The notes under the pieces are model-generated. The model saw only the letters and a list, made by a program, of their open reading frames with translations. It was not told the DNA's origin and searched no databases. Of a DNA stretch of 64,000 nucleotides, positions 10,746-21,608 are shown in pieces. This DNA is from Symbiodinium sp. CCMP2592 (Eukaryota; Sar; Dinophyceae; Suessiales; Symbiodiniaceae). Location of the stretch: assembly GCA_905221615.1 (NCBI GenBank), contig CAJNDT010000136.1, positions 1,297,880 through 1,361,879 of the forward strand, in the 5' to 3' direction. The translations under genes were made by a program, and so were the position numbers. Position 1 is the stretch's first letter. Each line of letters begins with the position of its first letter.

Positions 10746-11309
10746 CTTTAGTTCTTGATACCTAATTGAAAGGGCTCTATAAGGGTGACTAAGCATTCCA
10801 GGGGTTACGGTAGGGTTTGGGGAGTTTAGGGCCTCGGGGCTGACCGGCTCTAGGGCCTCGGTGTTTTTGGGGTTCAGGTTTAAATTGGCTTAAAGGCTAA
10901 AAGAAAGCGTTCTTAAGAGGAGTGCTCAATGGGTTGTACAGAACGGGTGGGATTCCCTGCAGAACGTCGTTTCGTGCAACATTTTGTGGCCTGCTGCTTA
11001 CAGTCAATGGTAATTTCAGGCAAAAGGCAGCAAGCGTCCTTATGCTGTGGTACAGGATCCCTCGATGTCCCCAGATGTTAAGAGCCCCCGAAATCTTCGC
11101 TCTCGAGGACTTCAGCTTTGAAGGCGGTGTTGCGGAGAATGCCCCGATCATTCTTATGCCGTCCTCCTTCGGGCAAGACGCATGGGTCACTGACTGCACC
11201 CCGACCTAGTAGTAAAGTAGTACAGTAACCTCTTGCGGGGATTATCTTCCCCATATAAAACCAATGTACTCCCAAAGGTTCACTTTGCTCCCCCGGGTCA
11301 CCTCACATT

Positions 11310-11413
11310 TGGGGGGTTGGGGGGTACTTTATTTTGGGATCCTTATAATAAGGATCCTACTCTTTGTGAATTTAGGGTACTATATTAGGGTCCCCTATCT
11401 TCGGAAACTCCCA
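11310..11413. mobile_element. Small inverted-repeat element, family B copy 1
   Basis: The sequence GGGTACTTTATTTTGGGATC, then CCTTATAATAAGG and GGGTCCCCTATCTTCGGAAA, matches the reverse complement of 18952-19070 over its whole length. Its right end abuts the splice acceptor at 11421-11422. No coding capacity: the frame across it only translates the repeat. Confidence 0.7.
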
Positions 11414-11422
11414 CTTGTTGAG

Positions 11423-11511
11423 GTGGAGGAACGACGACCAACGGCACGGTCCAAGACGACTACTTGCAGCGCTACTACGGAGTGCGGTACAACGCCACTC
11501 AGCCTTCAACA
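11423..11511 (+). CDS. Exon of an unassigned protein
   Basis: The acceptor GTTGAG|GT is followed in phase 1 by GGTTTNGTVQDDYLQRYYGV and RYNATQPST, then a GC donor of good consensus (ACA|GCAAGC). The two NGT/NAT sequons suggest a luminal or extracellular segment. No family is recognised and the neighbouring exons of this gene are not placed. Confidence 0.4.
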
Positions 11512-13633
11512 GCAAGCTTTCTGTGTTCAGTGTATAAGTGAAGCGTGCCGTGGGACATATATTGTCTCGACTACATAAGTACACACAAGACCTACTGAGG
11601 AATGCCGGGATATGTTCTAATGCTGTTCTAGGCTGATACCAGGAGTTCAACAGGGCGGTTGGATCATAAAAGGGGGTGGCAGACGACTAAAGTACTAAAT
11701 ATCGAAGATGCTAGACGCGAAGGATCATGCAAGTTACAAATAGGATCACAAGCACAGGGCGCGCAAGGCAAGTATGGACCTTATAGGAAAGGCTGCAAAC
11801 ACAGAAAGCCCGATTAGGCTTGCAGCCATATGTAAACCTTACTTACTAATCAAGCAATGAGCTTTGGGACAGCTGTTGGGTCATAGCACTGCAAAACAGG
11901 CAAGCGTGAAGAACAGAATCAAGAGTGCGACTGGGGATGATTACCAGAAGCTGCGGATGAAGAATGTGCTGCAGTTTGCTTATGCAGCCTGGTCGCAGCT
12001 TCAGGTTGAAGGCCAGACCGATAAACTTCCCACATAGCGAAACTGATGTCCACTTCTCGGGAAATGACGCGATTTGATTGGCATGCGTGCCAGGGTTAAA
12101 GGTGAATTATGAAGGCTTTTTGAAAGGGAAGGGCAACAGTTCCCTCTGTTGAAGCCAGTATTCGGGTGGACTTCGCCGCACATCTGGGGTCATCTCTATT
12201 CCTCGAGCAGCTCTTCGACTCAGTGCAAGCCACATGAAGCTTCCAAGCCGTTAGCGACCATCCAAAGCCCTAAAAAGCTATCGTAAGTCGCAACCCAAAG
12301 AGACGAAGCCGAATCGAAGCCACTGTCACCTAGATGCCTGTTCTCGAAAGTTCGTGCTGCGTTCCATGCTTCCTGAGCTTTGTTCCTGGATGTGAAGGCA
12401 CCTCTACCCACAATCTAATGCAATGGAAGAGCGCTCTGCATTGACGAAGGAAAGCGCACATTGATTCCCCCAGTCTCCCGGCTCCACCATGAAGCTGTAG
12501 CGAAGACTTAGCCGAGTCACGACCCCCCGACAACCCGAAAGCCAAGGCCCAAAGCCCCAAAGCTTGAAGCTAAGTCTTAAACTTTACCAAGACGACCAAG
12601 AAGACTCCAGAAAGCCCAGAAAAAAGGCACTGCAACTGAAACCCCAAAGCCAAGGCGAATTCTCCCGACTTCGGCGGCGATGCGCACAGCTGTGGGTCGG
12701 ACTCGGCCCTCGGACCTCAAGACAAAGACTCGAAGCTACGAGCCTTCGGCCGCCTCGGGTTTCGGGAGGGTCGAGGCTAATTGTAGAGGCCTCAAATTTG
12801 GGGGTGTTCCTCTTGATAATTAATATCTGATGGACCCCGCAAACCCTATTCCTAATCATTATGCCCGCTACTTTAGGTTTCCGGGTTCTTGCGCCGGGTT
12901 GTGTGTGCCTTTCCGTGGGTGTCTTTATGCAGGGGGAATTCAAGAGAGAGGTCAGCCAATGTATATCGATAACTTTCCCCTCCCCAGTCTCTGAAGCGTA
13001 CGAACAGACACCGCGGGGCACCGATCTAAACTGCTTACGGCGATCCTTCGTTGCCCCATCCTATCCCAAGGAACCATGGAAAAATGTGATTTAGAGGCTC
13101 CTCAAGTCGGGGCAAAGGGGTCCCCTTGGATGCAGGGTTTTTCCTATGTCGCTCAGCATGTCCTGATGTTGAGGCTAAAAATGAAGCAGTCTTCACCGTA
13201 AGGCCCCAAGCCCCTAGTCCCTAAATCCTGAATCTGAAGCTTCAAGAAACAATGTTGACTCTTCTTCCTAGGGGTTGTAGGGATTTGGGAGTTTAGGGCT
13301 TCAGGATTTGGGGGTTATGGGTCTCATGGTTGAGGGTTCTCGGGTTTAAGTGGCTGGGTTTCTTTCCGTTTTACGGGCTTTTGCTGTCGTGAACGTTGCA
13401 GTGAACTGCTGCTGCACTTGTTTAGAGCCAACCTCAACCCAGAATGCTACAACACGTGCCGAAGCCCACAATGCCAACGAGTATGCCAACTTGTGAAAAT
13501 TGGAAAGCCAGCCTCTACTTGAGCAGCCCCACATACTCAACACCATAAAAGGCCGTAAAGCCTTAACCCTAAACCAAGCGATAAACTAGAACCCATCCAG
13601 CAGCCCTTGTTACCTTAGCCCGTACAGGGAACT

Positions 13634-13705
13634 CCAGAAAGTTGGAATATGATACCCCATAATTTACCATAAAGGGCTTAGGATAATCATATTCCAACTT
13701 TCTGG
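13634..13705. mobile_element. Hairpin element with 20-bp perfect inverted repeats
   Basis: CCAGAAAGTTGGAATATGAT at 13634-13653 is the exact reverse complement of 13686-13705, with a 32-bp loop. Its size and structure suit a miniature inverted-repeat element; no target duplication is evident. Confidence 0.75.
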
Positions 13706-13818
13706 CTTTTACCTTAGGTTCCACGCCTAACCCCCCGTCCGTCCCGCTCAGGAGCGTGCGTGAAGCTCCCGCCGAGCCTCAGCACAGCCCTGCAAGCTGA
13801 GAACGTTGCCCGGCTCCA

Positions 13819-13899
13819 GGGTTTTTAGGGTTTTTAGGGTTTTAGGGTTCTGAGGTTTAGGGGTTTAGGGTTTTAGGGTTTAGGGTTTTTAGGGTTTTG
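13819..13899. repeat. Interstitial TTTAGGG-like array
   Basis: Roughly ten imperfect GGGTTTTTA/GGGTTTA units in the G-rich polarity. Confidence 0.85.
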
Positions 13900-14089
13900 A
13901 CTCGACCAGGTTTTGGGTTTCTTTTAGTCCGTATAAGGAACCTCAAGGAAGAAGATTGCTAATTGAGAAATGACATATTCATGCCAGGGATCCTTACGTT
14001 TTTGATTCAGGCTGCTGGGTGTTGAACACGTCTTGGGTTTTCCGCCTGCAAAAGTCCTGCTCCAGCTATGGAGCCGCGGTCCCTGTTGC

Positions 14090-14162
14090 AATATAGGGGC
14101 CTAAATAACTACCAACACTAGTTTTGGGTGGGCTCCTTATAAATTATTAAGGCCCCTATATT
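14090..14162. mobile_element. Hairpin element with AATATAGGGGCCT ends
   Basis: The arms AATATAGGGGCCTAAATAA and its near-complement TTATTAAGGCCCCTATATT match at 17 of 19 positions around a 35-bp loop. The terminal TATAGGGGCC word also occurs at about 3140, 1253 (as its complement) and in part near 30190. Confidence 0.7.
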
Positions 14163-14440
14163 GGGCCCTGAGGCTTGAGTTTCAGCTGCGCTTCAGTTGC
14201 AGTCACAGCCAGAACGGTTCAAAACCTCTGGTTGAGAGTTTGGGTGTTGAGTTCAGGATTTGGGGTGCAAGGTTTAGGGAGGTTCGGGAGATGCAGGATC
14301 ACAGGCTGGTACTGATTTGGGCTGCGAAGTCAGGACACTTTGGTAATCTTGGGTAGGGTCTTCGGAGGTGCTGGCTGGACGCAAGTTGACACAAGTACCC
14401 GACTCTTTGCCGGGAATTCATGTGAGGGCTGCATGTTTAG

Positions 14441-14783
14441 GCTGCAGTCTAAGGGTTTCCAAGCACAGCCAACTTTGCAAGGGTGTGTGCTTGGATACAG
14501 ATTCTCTCCATGTTTTGTCAAATGCTACCGAGGTCACGCACAAGAGCGTCCCAGAGAACTGTCCTCGGTTCAATGCCACGGATGGGTGCGTCAGCCTCAC
14601 GAACCCCGAGGCTTGTTTGTGGTCTTGGCTGGCTAAGAAATGCGACGGCGCACCATCCGGCGAGATTCAATGGCAAGCCTGCGACAGCCAATCAGACCTG
14701 AACACGAAGTGTGATACCTGGGAGTACGTGTTCAAAAAGGCCCACCCTGAGATCAATTGCATCGCCAGAGACCCGGCGATCCA
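14441..14783 (+). CDS. Exon of a Cys-rich extracellular-type protein
   Basis: The acceptor GTTTAG|GC leads into 113 codons with regular cysteines: CKGVCLDTD, NCPRFNATDGC, ACLWSWLAKKCDG, QACDSQSD, KCDTWEYVFKKAH and INC. It has N-glycosylation sequons (SNAT, NAT). The donor CCA|GTACTA leaves phase 2. No named family is recognised. The composition suggests a secreted or surface protein and the frame differs from flanking DNA in having no low-complexity runs. Start codon and downstream joins are unresolved; the exon at 14909 is a likely neighbour but its phase does not match directly, so a donor or a small exon is missing. Confidence 0.5.
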
Positions 14784-14908
14784 GTACTAAGCATCCCACT
14801 GTGCCCACGTACCCCCACGAACCCCAACAACGATTGCGACGCTGAACCCGTAAACATCATAAGCCTCCAAACTTGCTGTAAACTACCCAAAACCCTAAGA
14901 CGGCCAAG

Positions 14909-15060
14909 GATACCACTGCACTTCCGCCAACTTCAACTGCCTGGCTCTGCGAGCGCAGTATCTTGTGAAACCCTCGAGCTGGAACACTTTCTCGGCAGAC
15001 AACTCGGATTTTGTCAACGCCTTTCGGATCCTTGGCATGAAGATTTCGGATTTAGCACAG
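14909..15060 (+). CDS. Probable exon following the Cys-rich exon
   Basis: After GCCAAG|GA the frame reads GYHCTSANFNCLALRAQYLV and KPSSWNTFSADNSDFVNAF. The CTSANFNC cysteine pair fits the previous exon. The 3' boundary is a guess: the frame stays open to 15156 but loses protein character. Confidence 0.4.
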
Positions 15061-17045
15061 GAAATTCGACAACTCCCAGAGCTCTTTTGCACTTTTCACT
15101 TGGAGGTTTCCTTGTCAAAACCGATATCTGGAAGAGACCGGAGAAACGGAGACTAGTGCTTGGGTTGCAGGCTGTCCCAAAGAAGCGAATCCAAGGTACG
15201 TTCTGGTGGATTGGAGTGGCATAGACCAGTCGCATGCAGCTCTGACCTATTTGGAAGACCTTTCGCACATGCTGAACTCCAATAAACTACACACGCCCAT
15301 TTCTAGACCGCCCAAAAGCATTTAACCCTGGGTCTGTCGACTGTGCGTCCATTGCATTGGGATCGAAGAGTTCCGCGGGTCTGATTGGGTTCACTAGGCT
15401 GTTTTAGGGAGGTTTCGGGGTGACCGACCATGGGATCTTGCAAGTATGTCGTGCTTGAGCGTGAGAAATCTTCTGGCATCACTGCCTCACATTGCGACAT
15501 TCCTGGAATGAGGTACTCACATTAAGCTTTCTTGGGTTACATCTTCGAGGTCCCCAGGGCACTTATGTAACCCTACGATACCGCATGCTCATGCTTGCCA
15601 AGTCCCTTGAACCTTCCAGTGGCTCGGTGTTGGAGAAGTGTTTCGTGTTTGCGCTTTGCCACACCCGGGATGCTGGGTACAAAAGTGTAGCCTTGATGAA
15701 AAAATTCAGCGATAACAACGGGCACCGCAATTCTAGCGACAAGGCAGAGACAGAAGGCTAGGTGACTAGCACGTAACTCTCTAGAGCCGAATCCGTATAA
15801 CCTTTTGGGGTTTAGGAAACATAACCCCACTGCAACTGGAAATGGTGACCTTTCCCGTACGTAAACTGTCATGACGGTTGCTCCCACTACTGGGGTCCCC
15901 ACCGGGCCCACTCTCTGCCGTGCAAATCTTTGGTCGTGGGAGCTGGCAAGCCAAACTTCAAGTTTAGCTGGGAGGATGCATGCGGGGGGTCACTATGAAG
16001 GGGAAGAGGAGGGGAAAGAGTGAACTTCCGACGGCTTCGCCTGCATTCAAAAAACCTTATTCTGGTGGTTCTTGAAAGGGCTTGAGCCAAGCACAAAGTC
16101 CTATGAAGCCCTCCAGAAACCGCAGAGCTCTTCAAGAGGTGACCGTGCACATGAGCGAAGCGGGATCCAGCCATCCGAGCGGAACAGCCTTGGCGACACT
16201 GCGCCCAGCCACCTAATGGGGCTTTGGGGTCATTGGGTTTGGGTGGGCCTAAACTGGGATTTTCAAGGGTTTTGGATGGGTTTCAGAGCAGCGAGGTTTG
16301 AGGCTTGAAGTTCTGCAGGCTCCATAAATAGGTGTCTAGGGTTAGGGGGTTTTGCGTTGGGGGAGTCTGAGGATTGTTACATCATCTCCTCCCAGAACAC
16401 GGAATACACTGCGCAGGATCCATAAGACTTAGACTCTTATTGCTGCATATGATAGACTCTACAGAGAGGTGCCTCAGAGGAGGCCCCCCCGTAAGGCCTT
16501 TTCTATCGAAGGGCATGCGGTGATGTAAACGGGCGGTAATCGTGGAACGGTTTACAAGATGAACAGAGCATGTGCAAGCTCGCATTTGATCTGGTCAGCA
16601 GTAGCAGCAAGGTTTCTCTGATTTGCTAAAAAACCGTGAGATGCTTGAAGTATTAAGCCTGATGAGAGCGGCCACTGGTCAGTCGAGATGTGCAGTACGC
16701 TTTCAGTTTAGATGCTGCACGGTACCCGAAACTCCTGAACCCTGAACCCTTCAGGCCCTCGACCTCTAAGCCCCAGCCTCATATCTCAAGAGGGGAGAGC
16801 TATGCTGGAACGAAGGGCGTGCGATTTCTCCGGCATATAAAGCCTTTATAGCCCGAGCCCAGCGTAGGCCGTCGCGCTCGCGAAGTTTTGCCGAGGTCTA
16901 ATCTAAGTCGTCAGTCCCCAGACATCATCGTCTACAGACAGGCTCAGAGTTATTCTGGGTTCCTGAAGCGACTCGACCCCCGGAGCTTGGGCAAGATGGC
17001 AATCATTGGTAGTGTTGCGGCTGGGAGTTTACAGCTGGCGAGAAG
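15061..17045. other. No exon confidently placed
   Basis: The stretch contains an ideal donor-like CCAAG|GTACGT near 15194 and several short frames, none convincing, plus G-rich telomere-like stretches near 16210-16370. Confidence 0.4.
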
Positions 17046-17168
17046 GGACTGTTTTGCAGTGCCGGTGGCCCAAAAAACCTTCAAAGGCGGGCGAACTTGA
17101 GTTCATGTGCAAGCCGAGGTGCCTACGCAACATGCCTCTGGAGTACAAGCCCGAACCAAACGTGACAG
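17046..17168 (+). CDS. Possible exon, basic and Cys-containing
   Basis: From AGAAG|GG the frame reads TVLQCRWPKKPSKAG and ELEFMCKPRCLRNMPLEYKP, ending near a GC donor (GACAG|GCGCTG). CKPRC and an NVT sequon are compatible with an extracellular protein. No family is recognised and boundaries are tentative. Confidence 0.3.
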
Positions 17169-17796
17169 GCGCTGACTGCCGAAGCGAAAAGCCCGAATGT
17201 CCCAGTTTTCTGGAATCTTTGCCCTCAACCCTAAACCGTTTTGGGGACTTCAGGATCCACTGCTTTCTCCGTACTTTTAGCTTCTGATGGCTCTTTTCGG
17301 GGGGTAGCCCTAGCCCCCTCCATGCTTTGGAGAACCAGAAGAGTGCATCGTAAGAGGAGAGGCAATACGGTATATATAGTACATCAGTATAAACACGGAG
17401 AAGCATGAGTTTCCTATCGCTCCACCCGCCCAGGCGCACACGCGCACACACAGAGAGACTCCCAGGAGAATCAAACCTGATAAGTCTGTCCGGCGACTCA
17501 AGAATCCGCTCAGCGGTTGAAGCCTTGCAGAGGAAGATGCTCAGCTTTGAACTACTTAAACTATAGTTCCGACACAACATCGGCGCCTCCCTGCAGGATC
17601 ATTCCTTCGTGTGTCAATGACATTAAAGGACACGTAGCCCCCAGATCTTAGAGGCTCTATGAGACCTTGAGATGAACTCTATATCCTTATAAGGCTCCCC
17701 TGCTTCTCTCCTCCCGATCCCTAAAGCCCCTCACGGCAAGCAGCCCTCGTACCCTTACAGAAGAGCCCTCTTGTTGGATCCCTACTCTGAGCCCAG

Positions 17797-17898
17797 CTGC
17801 ACGTGGTTTCGGGAGGCTCGAGCCAGCTACTGGCGGCCATTCGCCAGAGTGACTCGTACAACCAGATCCTCGTCCGAAGCTGTGGAGCTCGGTTTGGG
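17797..17898 (+). CDS. Possible exon interrupted by an inverted-repeat element
   Basis: After GCCCAG the frame reads LHVVSGGSSQLLAAIRQSDS and YNQILVRSCGARFG, then runs without pause into the inverted-repeat element at 17900. The coding character ends exactly at the element. Either the exon is disrupted by the insertion or its donor lies at the junction; I cannot tell. Confidence 0.35.
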
Positions 17899-17899
17899 G

Positions 17900-17978
17900 A
17901 TAAATCCTGCATTACCTTAAGGACCCTAGACTATGGGAGTAATGGTATCTTCCTTATTAGGGGTAATGCAGGATTTAT
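17900..17978. mobile_element. Miniature inverted-repeat element, 17-bp perfect arms
   Basis: ATAAATCCTGCATTACC at 17900-17916 is the exact reverse complement of 17962-17978. The element is 79 bp, with a TTAAGG/CCTTATTA-type interior, and sits directly after protein-like sequence. Confidence 0.8.
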
Positions 17979-18108
17979 ATCATCAACCGTAGAACTCCTT
18001 AAGGTTTGAAGGGATGCTTGGATTTAGTTTAGGGCATAGGCCTTTTTGTCGAGAGGCCGCAAGACACTCTCAAGACTACACCATAGTTGGCGGATTTGGG
18101 ATTCGAAG

Positions 18109-18172
18109 GGTCCGCCGGAAGAGACCAGAGGAACACGAGGATCTTTACTTCGGTGATCAGAAGCTCCAAACC
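18109..18172 (+). CDS. Possible short cytosolic exon
   Basis: ATTCGAAG|G acceptor, then VRRKRPEEHEDLYFGDQKLQ and T, ending at a strong donor ACC|GTAAGA. It is basic then acidic, as in a juxtamembrane cytosolic segment. No family is recognised. Confidence 0.4.
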
Positions 18173-18245
18173 GTAAGATACCTTGATGGTATAAACCCCC
18201 CGAATTCCTCGTCTGATTCTTAAAAGCTCTTCTCGGAGTCCTTAT

Positions 18246-18312
18246 ATAGGGGTACCTTTCTTTTGGGGTGTTCCGATACTATATGAGGGTCCCCGAGTTT
18301 TCGGAAACTCCC
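18246..18312. mobile_element. Family B element, diverged copy 3
   Basis: ATAGGGGTACCTTTCTTTTG and GAGTTTTCGGAAACTCCC correspond to the left and right ends of the family B copy at 11310, with the central palindrome lost. Confidence 0.5.
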
Positions 18313-18449
18313 GTAGGTACCCCTATAGTACTTTGAAGGAACCCTTACAGCTACCCCTGTATGAAGCCACCCGCGCCGAGGAGCAACGGCATTGAGAGCC
18401 TCCAAGTCTTGTCGGACGAGATGGAGTTCCCTGGACTGTTTGCCCCAAT

Positions 18450-18584
18450 ACCTAAACCCCTAAATCCCTAAACCCCTAAACCCCAACCGCTAAACCCTAA
18501 ACCCCTAAATCCCTAAACCCCTGAACCCTCAACCCCTAAACCCCTGAACCCTAAACCCCTAAACCCCTGAACCCTAAACCCTAT
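18450..18584. repeat. Interstitial CCCTAAA telomere-type array
   Basis: About 18 units alternate between CCCTAAA and CCCCTAAA with occasional CCCTGAA. It is the cleanest telomere-type array in the window and is internal, not terminal. Confidence 0.9.
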
Positions 18585-18951
18585 AAAGATGGGGGCTCCT
18601 TTAAAGGGGAGCCATCGGGCTTCTTTTAAGGCAGCTAGTCGGGGTCCGGAAATATTTGGCAAAGGAAGAAGTTTGTATTACTAAGCCCGACACTCCCAAA
18701 CCCAACCCCGGCTTCCTTGGCCGGAGCCTTGGGCTTAGGGTTTAGGCTTTAGGGATATCCCTACCTTATTGGGCTTCATTATAAGGGGTTTTTTTGGGTG
18801 ATATCCCTATCGTTTTTGTTGCTTGGGCTCTCTTGGAGTGCCTTGGAGTCGTTAGCTTGCCGCACAGAAGGCTCCACGATCTGGAGATCTCCTGCTTAGG
18901 CATCCTGCTGCGGTTTCGGAAGTAGGTCAAGACGTTCACTACAAAGGATAT

Positions 18952-19070
18952 GGGGAGTTTCCAAAAATAGGGGACCCGAATATAGTCCCCTGCATAATAG
19001 GATCCTTATCCTTATTATAAGGACCCCAAAATAAGGTACCCCTTGTTTTTGGACACTCCCATATAGGGAA
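18952..19070. mobile_element. Small inverted-repeat element, family B copy 2
   Basis: The ends GGGAGTTTCCAAAAATAGGG and, on the other strand, GGGAGTGTCCAAAAACAAGG are imperfect terminal inverted repeats around a CCTTATTATAAGG palindrome. It lies in the opposite orientation to the copy at 11310. Confidence 0.75.
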
Positions 19071-19632
19071 TGCCTGAAACATGCTGCACGGTAGGTTGGC
19101 CAGTCCCCCTCTGTACCTATCACACTGTAGACATGGAACACTAGGAGTCGCCATATGGGGACCGATGGACCTTCTACTTTTCCGGAGCCCCCAAGGTATC
19201 TGAGCACCAACGATCTGAACACGCAGCCATGGAAGTGTGATCCCTCTTTGGCTGTGGACTGAGCCGGGGGGCTGTTCCTAATCCGGGTCCCTCTTCGGGA
19301 GTGCCTTTGATTTTTGCTTTCGAAAATCTGTGCATAAAGTTGGAACTGCCCCCCATGCTTGCTTTATTCGCTGCCCGGCAGGGGATACTGCAATCTCCCT
19401 GAGGCCAGATCCTCGAAGGCTTGGTAGGGTGAATACGGGATGGTATGGGTAATAATTCTGGCAATGCCGCAATGCCAACTTCAACTTCTTCTTTTGTGTT
19501 GTCTGATCGTCGGAAAGCACTTGAAGAATGGCTACTACGAGAAATCCTTGAAGACGAACAGAGGCACAGGGGAAGTTCATCGTAGTCTTGGATTCCGACC
19601 CTGACACGAACAAGCATCAGACCATGCAGAGA

Positions 19633-19790
19633 TGTGTATAATATACACATATATCATATATGTATATATGTAGATATACACATACATGTGTATATATAAT
19701 TATGTGTATATATACATATACATCTACGTCTACATCTACATCTACATCTACATCTACATATATATATATATATATATATTACGGTTATAT
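19633..19790. repeat. Compound TA / TCTACA microsatellite
   Basis: TA-rich tract followed by about seven TCTACA hexamers and a long TA run. Confidence 0.9.
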
Positions 19791-21491
19791 GTGTATACAC
19801 ATTGATTAATTTGCAAATTCATAATTGCATGTGTACAATTGTCATGCGGGCTTCCTGTTCTTGCTGGGGCCTCGGGGACGCCTCGCTCTGCAGAAAACTC
19901 TTTAACAGCGCGTCGTCAGAAGACGACGCAGCTGAAACTGAAGGCGATGGTGGCGAAAAGTGATCCGGCAAGCATCGTTCCATCATGAACACGACAAAGA
20001 TGATAAGTAGCAAGCGTTTAAGCTTTAAGGCGGCAATCTTTGAAGGTGCAACGGCTGTCCGGCGTTAGAATGATAAGATCCGGACCGCAAGCCTCTTCCT
20101 TGAAGTCTACATCCAGAAGTCTCGCCGACTAAGCTTGCTTGCATCGGGGCTTAGAATCCACATCCACAGAGTCAGGATAAATTTGCATTGACACCGTAAA
20201 GCCTGATGTCGACGGGGGCGACGGGTCATCGGACAGGACGTGTTGCATTAACTGGGTTTTCAAGCCTTGCGAGGTATGTAAAACATGTAGTTTCATATGG
20301 AGCCCGGAGTATGACTTGCTCAGGCTCAAGCCGACTAATACGTAGTCAGGATTTTCAGATGCTGCGGCATATCGAGAGCCAGGACGGGTATGCTCTGGGA
20401 GAAGAGGGTTGGGTGAGTGGGGCTTCACCCGGGACTTTCCCTATAGGTCTGAGGATACTTTGCTTGAGGGCTTGAGTGCACCACGTTAAAAAGTTTTTGG
20501 GCCCATTGGAAGCTTCATGGGTTTTATTTTTCAGAACATCAACATTAGGATTTGAGCGCCGCTGCTGCTGCTGCCACTGCCCGGTGCCGTTCTTGCTGCA
20601 GCAGCTGCATGTGTTTTTGCTTTTGCTGTTGCGATTTATGGAATATCTTTCCTGGCAGCCGGATCTTAAGCCAAAGACCTTGAACCCGAAACTGCCTCTT
20701 CGGTCCTTGGGCTCTTCCACAAGTCATTAACACGCTCGAAGCTATGCCACGTAGCTGTGCTGCTGGCAGGCTTGATGCTGATCTAAGAGAGGTTTGCGTT
20801 CGACGACGGCTTGGTGCTCAGACGTTTTGAAGTCAACGTTTCAAAAAGTCACTCGAGGGGAGCTTCACGAGTTTGCAAAGTCCTTTCCTGTAGAGTCCAG
20901 CAAAAGATCAAAAGCACCATGCACCGAAAGCTCCAATCTGCTACAGTAACTAATTAGCTCAAACAATATATAGCATAGCATAATGAACTAGCATAACGAT
21001 AATAAGCGGCGTAATAAATACCATTATAAGATACTACTACCGAGTTGCGTTGCGAATACCAGCTCCGGCTCTCCTCCGCCCTGAACTTTTGGTAGCTCGG
21101 GCTTAGGCCTAGGCCCATTCAGAAACTTAAAGCCCACAACGGGTACTACTGGGGTATGCAGCCGCCGGCCTTTAGCAAGTTGGGGTTGGTACAGTCCCTA
21201 GACATCCGAAAAGCTGAAGCTTTAGTCCCCGAAGAAATTGCAAAAGTAAGTGGAGGTACATTTCGATTGGGAACAGAGATGTTGGAAAAGGGGCATCATC
21301 TGAAGTCCATCGCTCAAGGTACCAGCCTAGTCCACGCACGGAAGTTCCTCTCGCCAGCTCCTTTTTAGTCTCTGGACTTCATGACTCGTCTTTCCGGGTG
21401 CTTGGTTCTTTGTTTGCAGTCGCCCGTCGTTGGACTCATCTTGTAAGTGTCGCTCCAAGGCCAAGACTGCAACATCCTGTGAAAACCCCCC

Positions 21492-21608
21492 AGTACCCAG
21501 ACCTTCCAAAATCCCTTAATGCAAGAATGTCCCGTAAATCATTTGAAGATTCCTCGTATAGTTTAAGGTATATTCCTTAATCAAGGGATTTTGGAAGGTC
21601 TGGGTACT
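21492..21608. mobile_element. 117-bp element with 26-bp perfect terminal inverted repeats
   Basis: The arm 21492-21517 (begins AGTACCCAGACCTTCC) is the exact reverse complement of 21583-21608, with 26 of 26 matches. The interior is AT-rich with no reading frame. It is the clearest miniature inverted-repeat transposable element in the window and appears recent, judging from arm identity. Confidence 0.85.

Larger units (their letters stand above)
9735..11422. other. Intergenic, repeat-rich
   Basis: The stretch begins with a GC-rich piece (9735-10134) that is open in two frames but lacks protein-like features. It is followed by A/C-rich telomere-like DNA, two diverged copies of a 54-bp repeat, and an inverted-repeat element ending just before the exon at 11423. 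Confidence 0.5.
11512..14440. other. No gene supported
   Basis: About 2.9 kb of non-coding-looking DNA with several decayed frames, a 72-bp hairpin element, a TTTAGGG-like tract and a second hairpin. I see no exon I would defend. Confidence 0.5.

Noticed and set aside
11264-11578. 104-codon frame with a hydrophobic start
   Set aside because: Its first half translates the family B repeat; the true exon at 11423 is in another frame.
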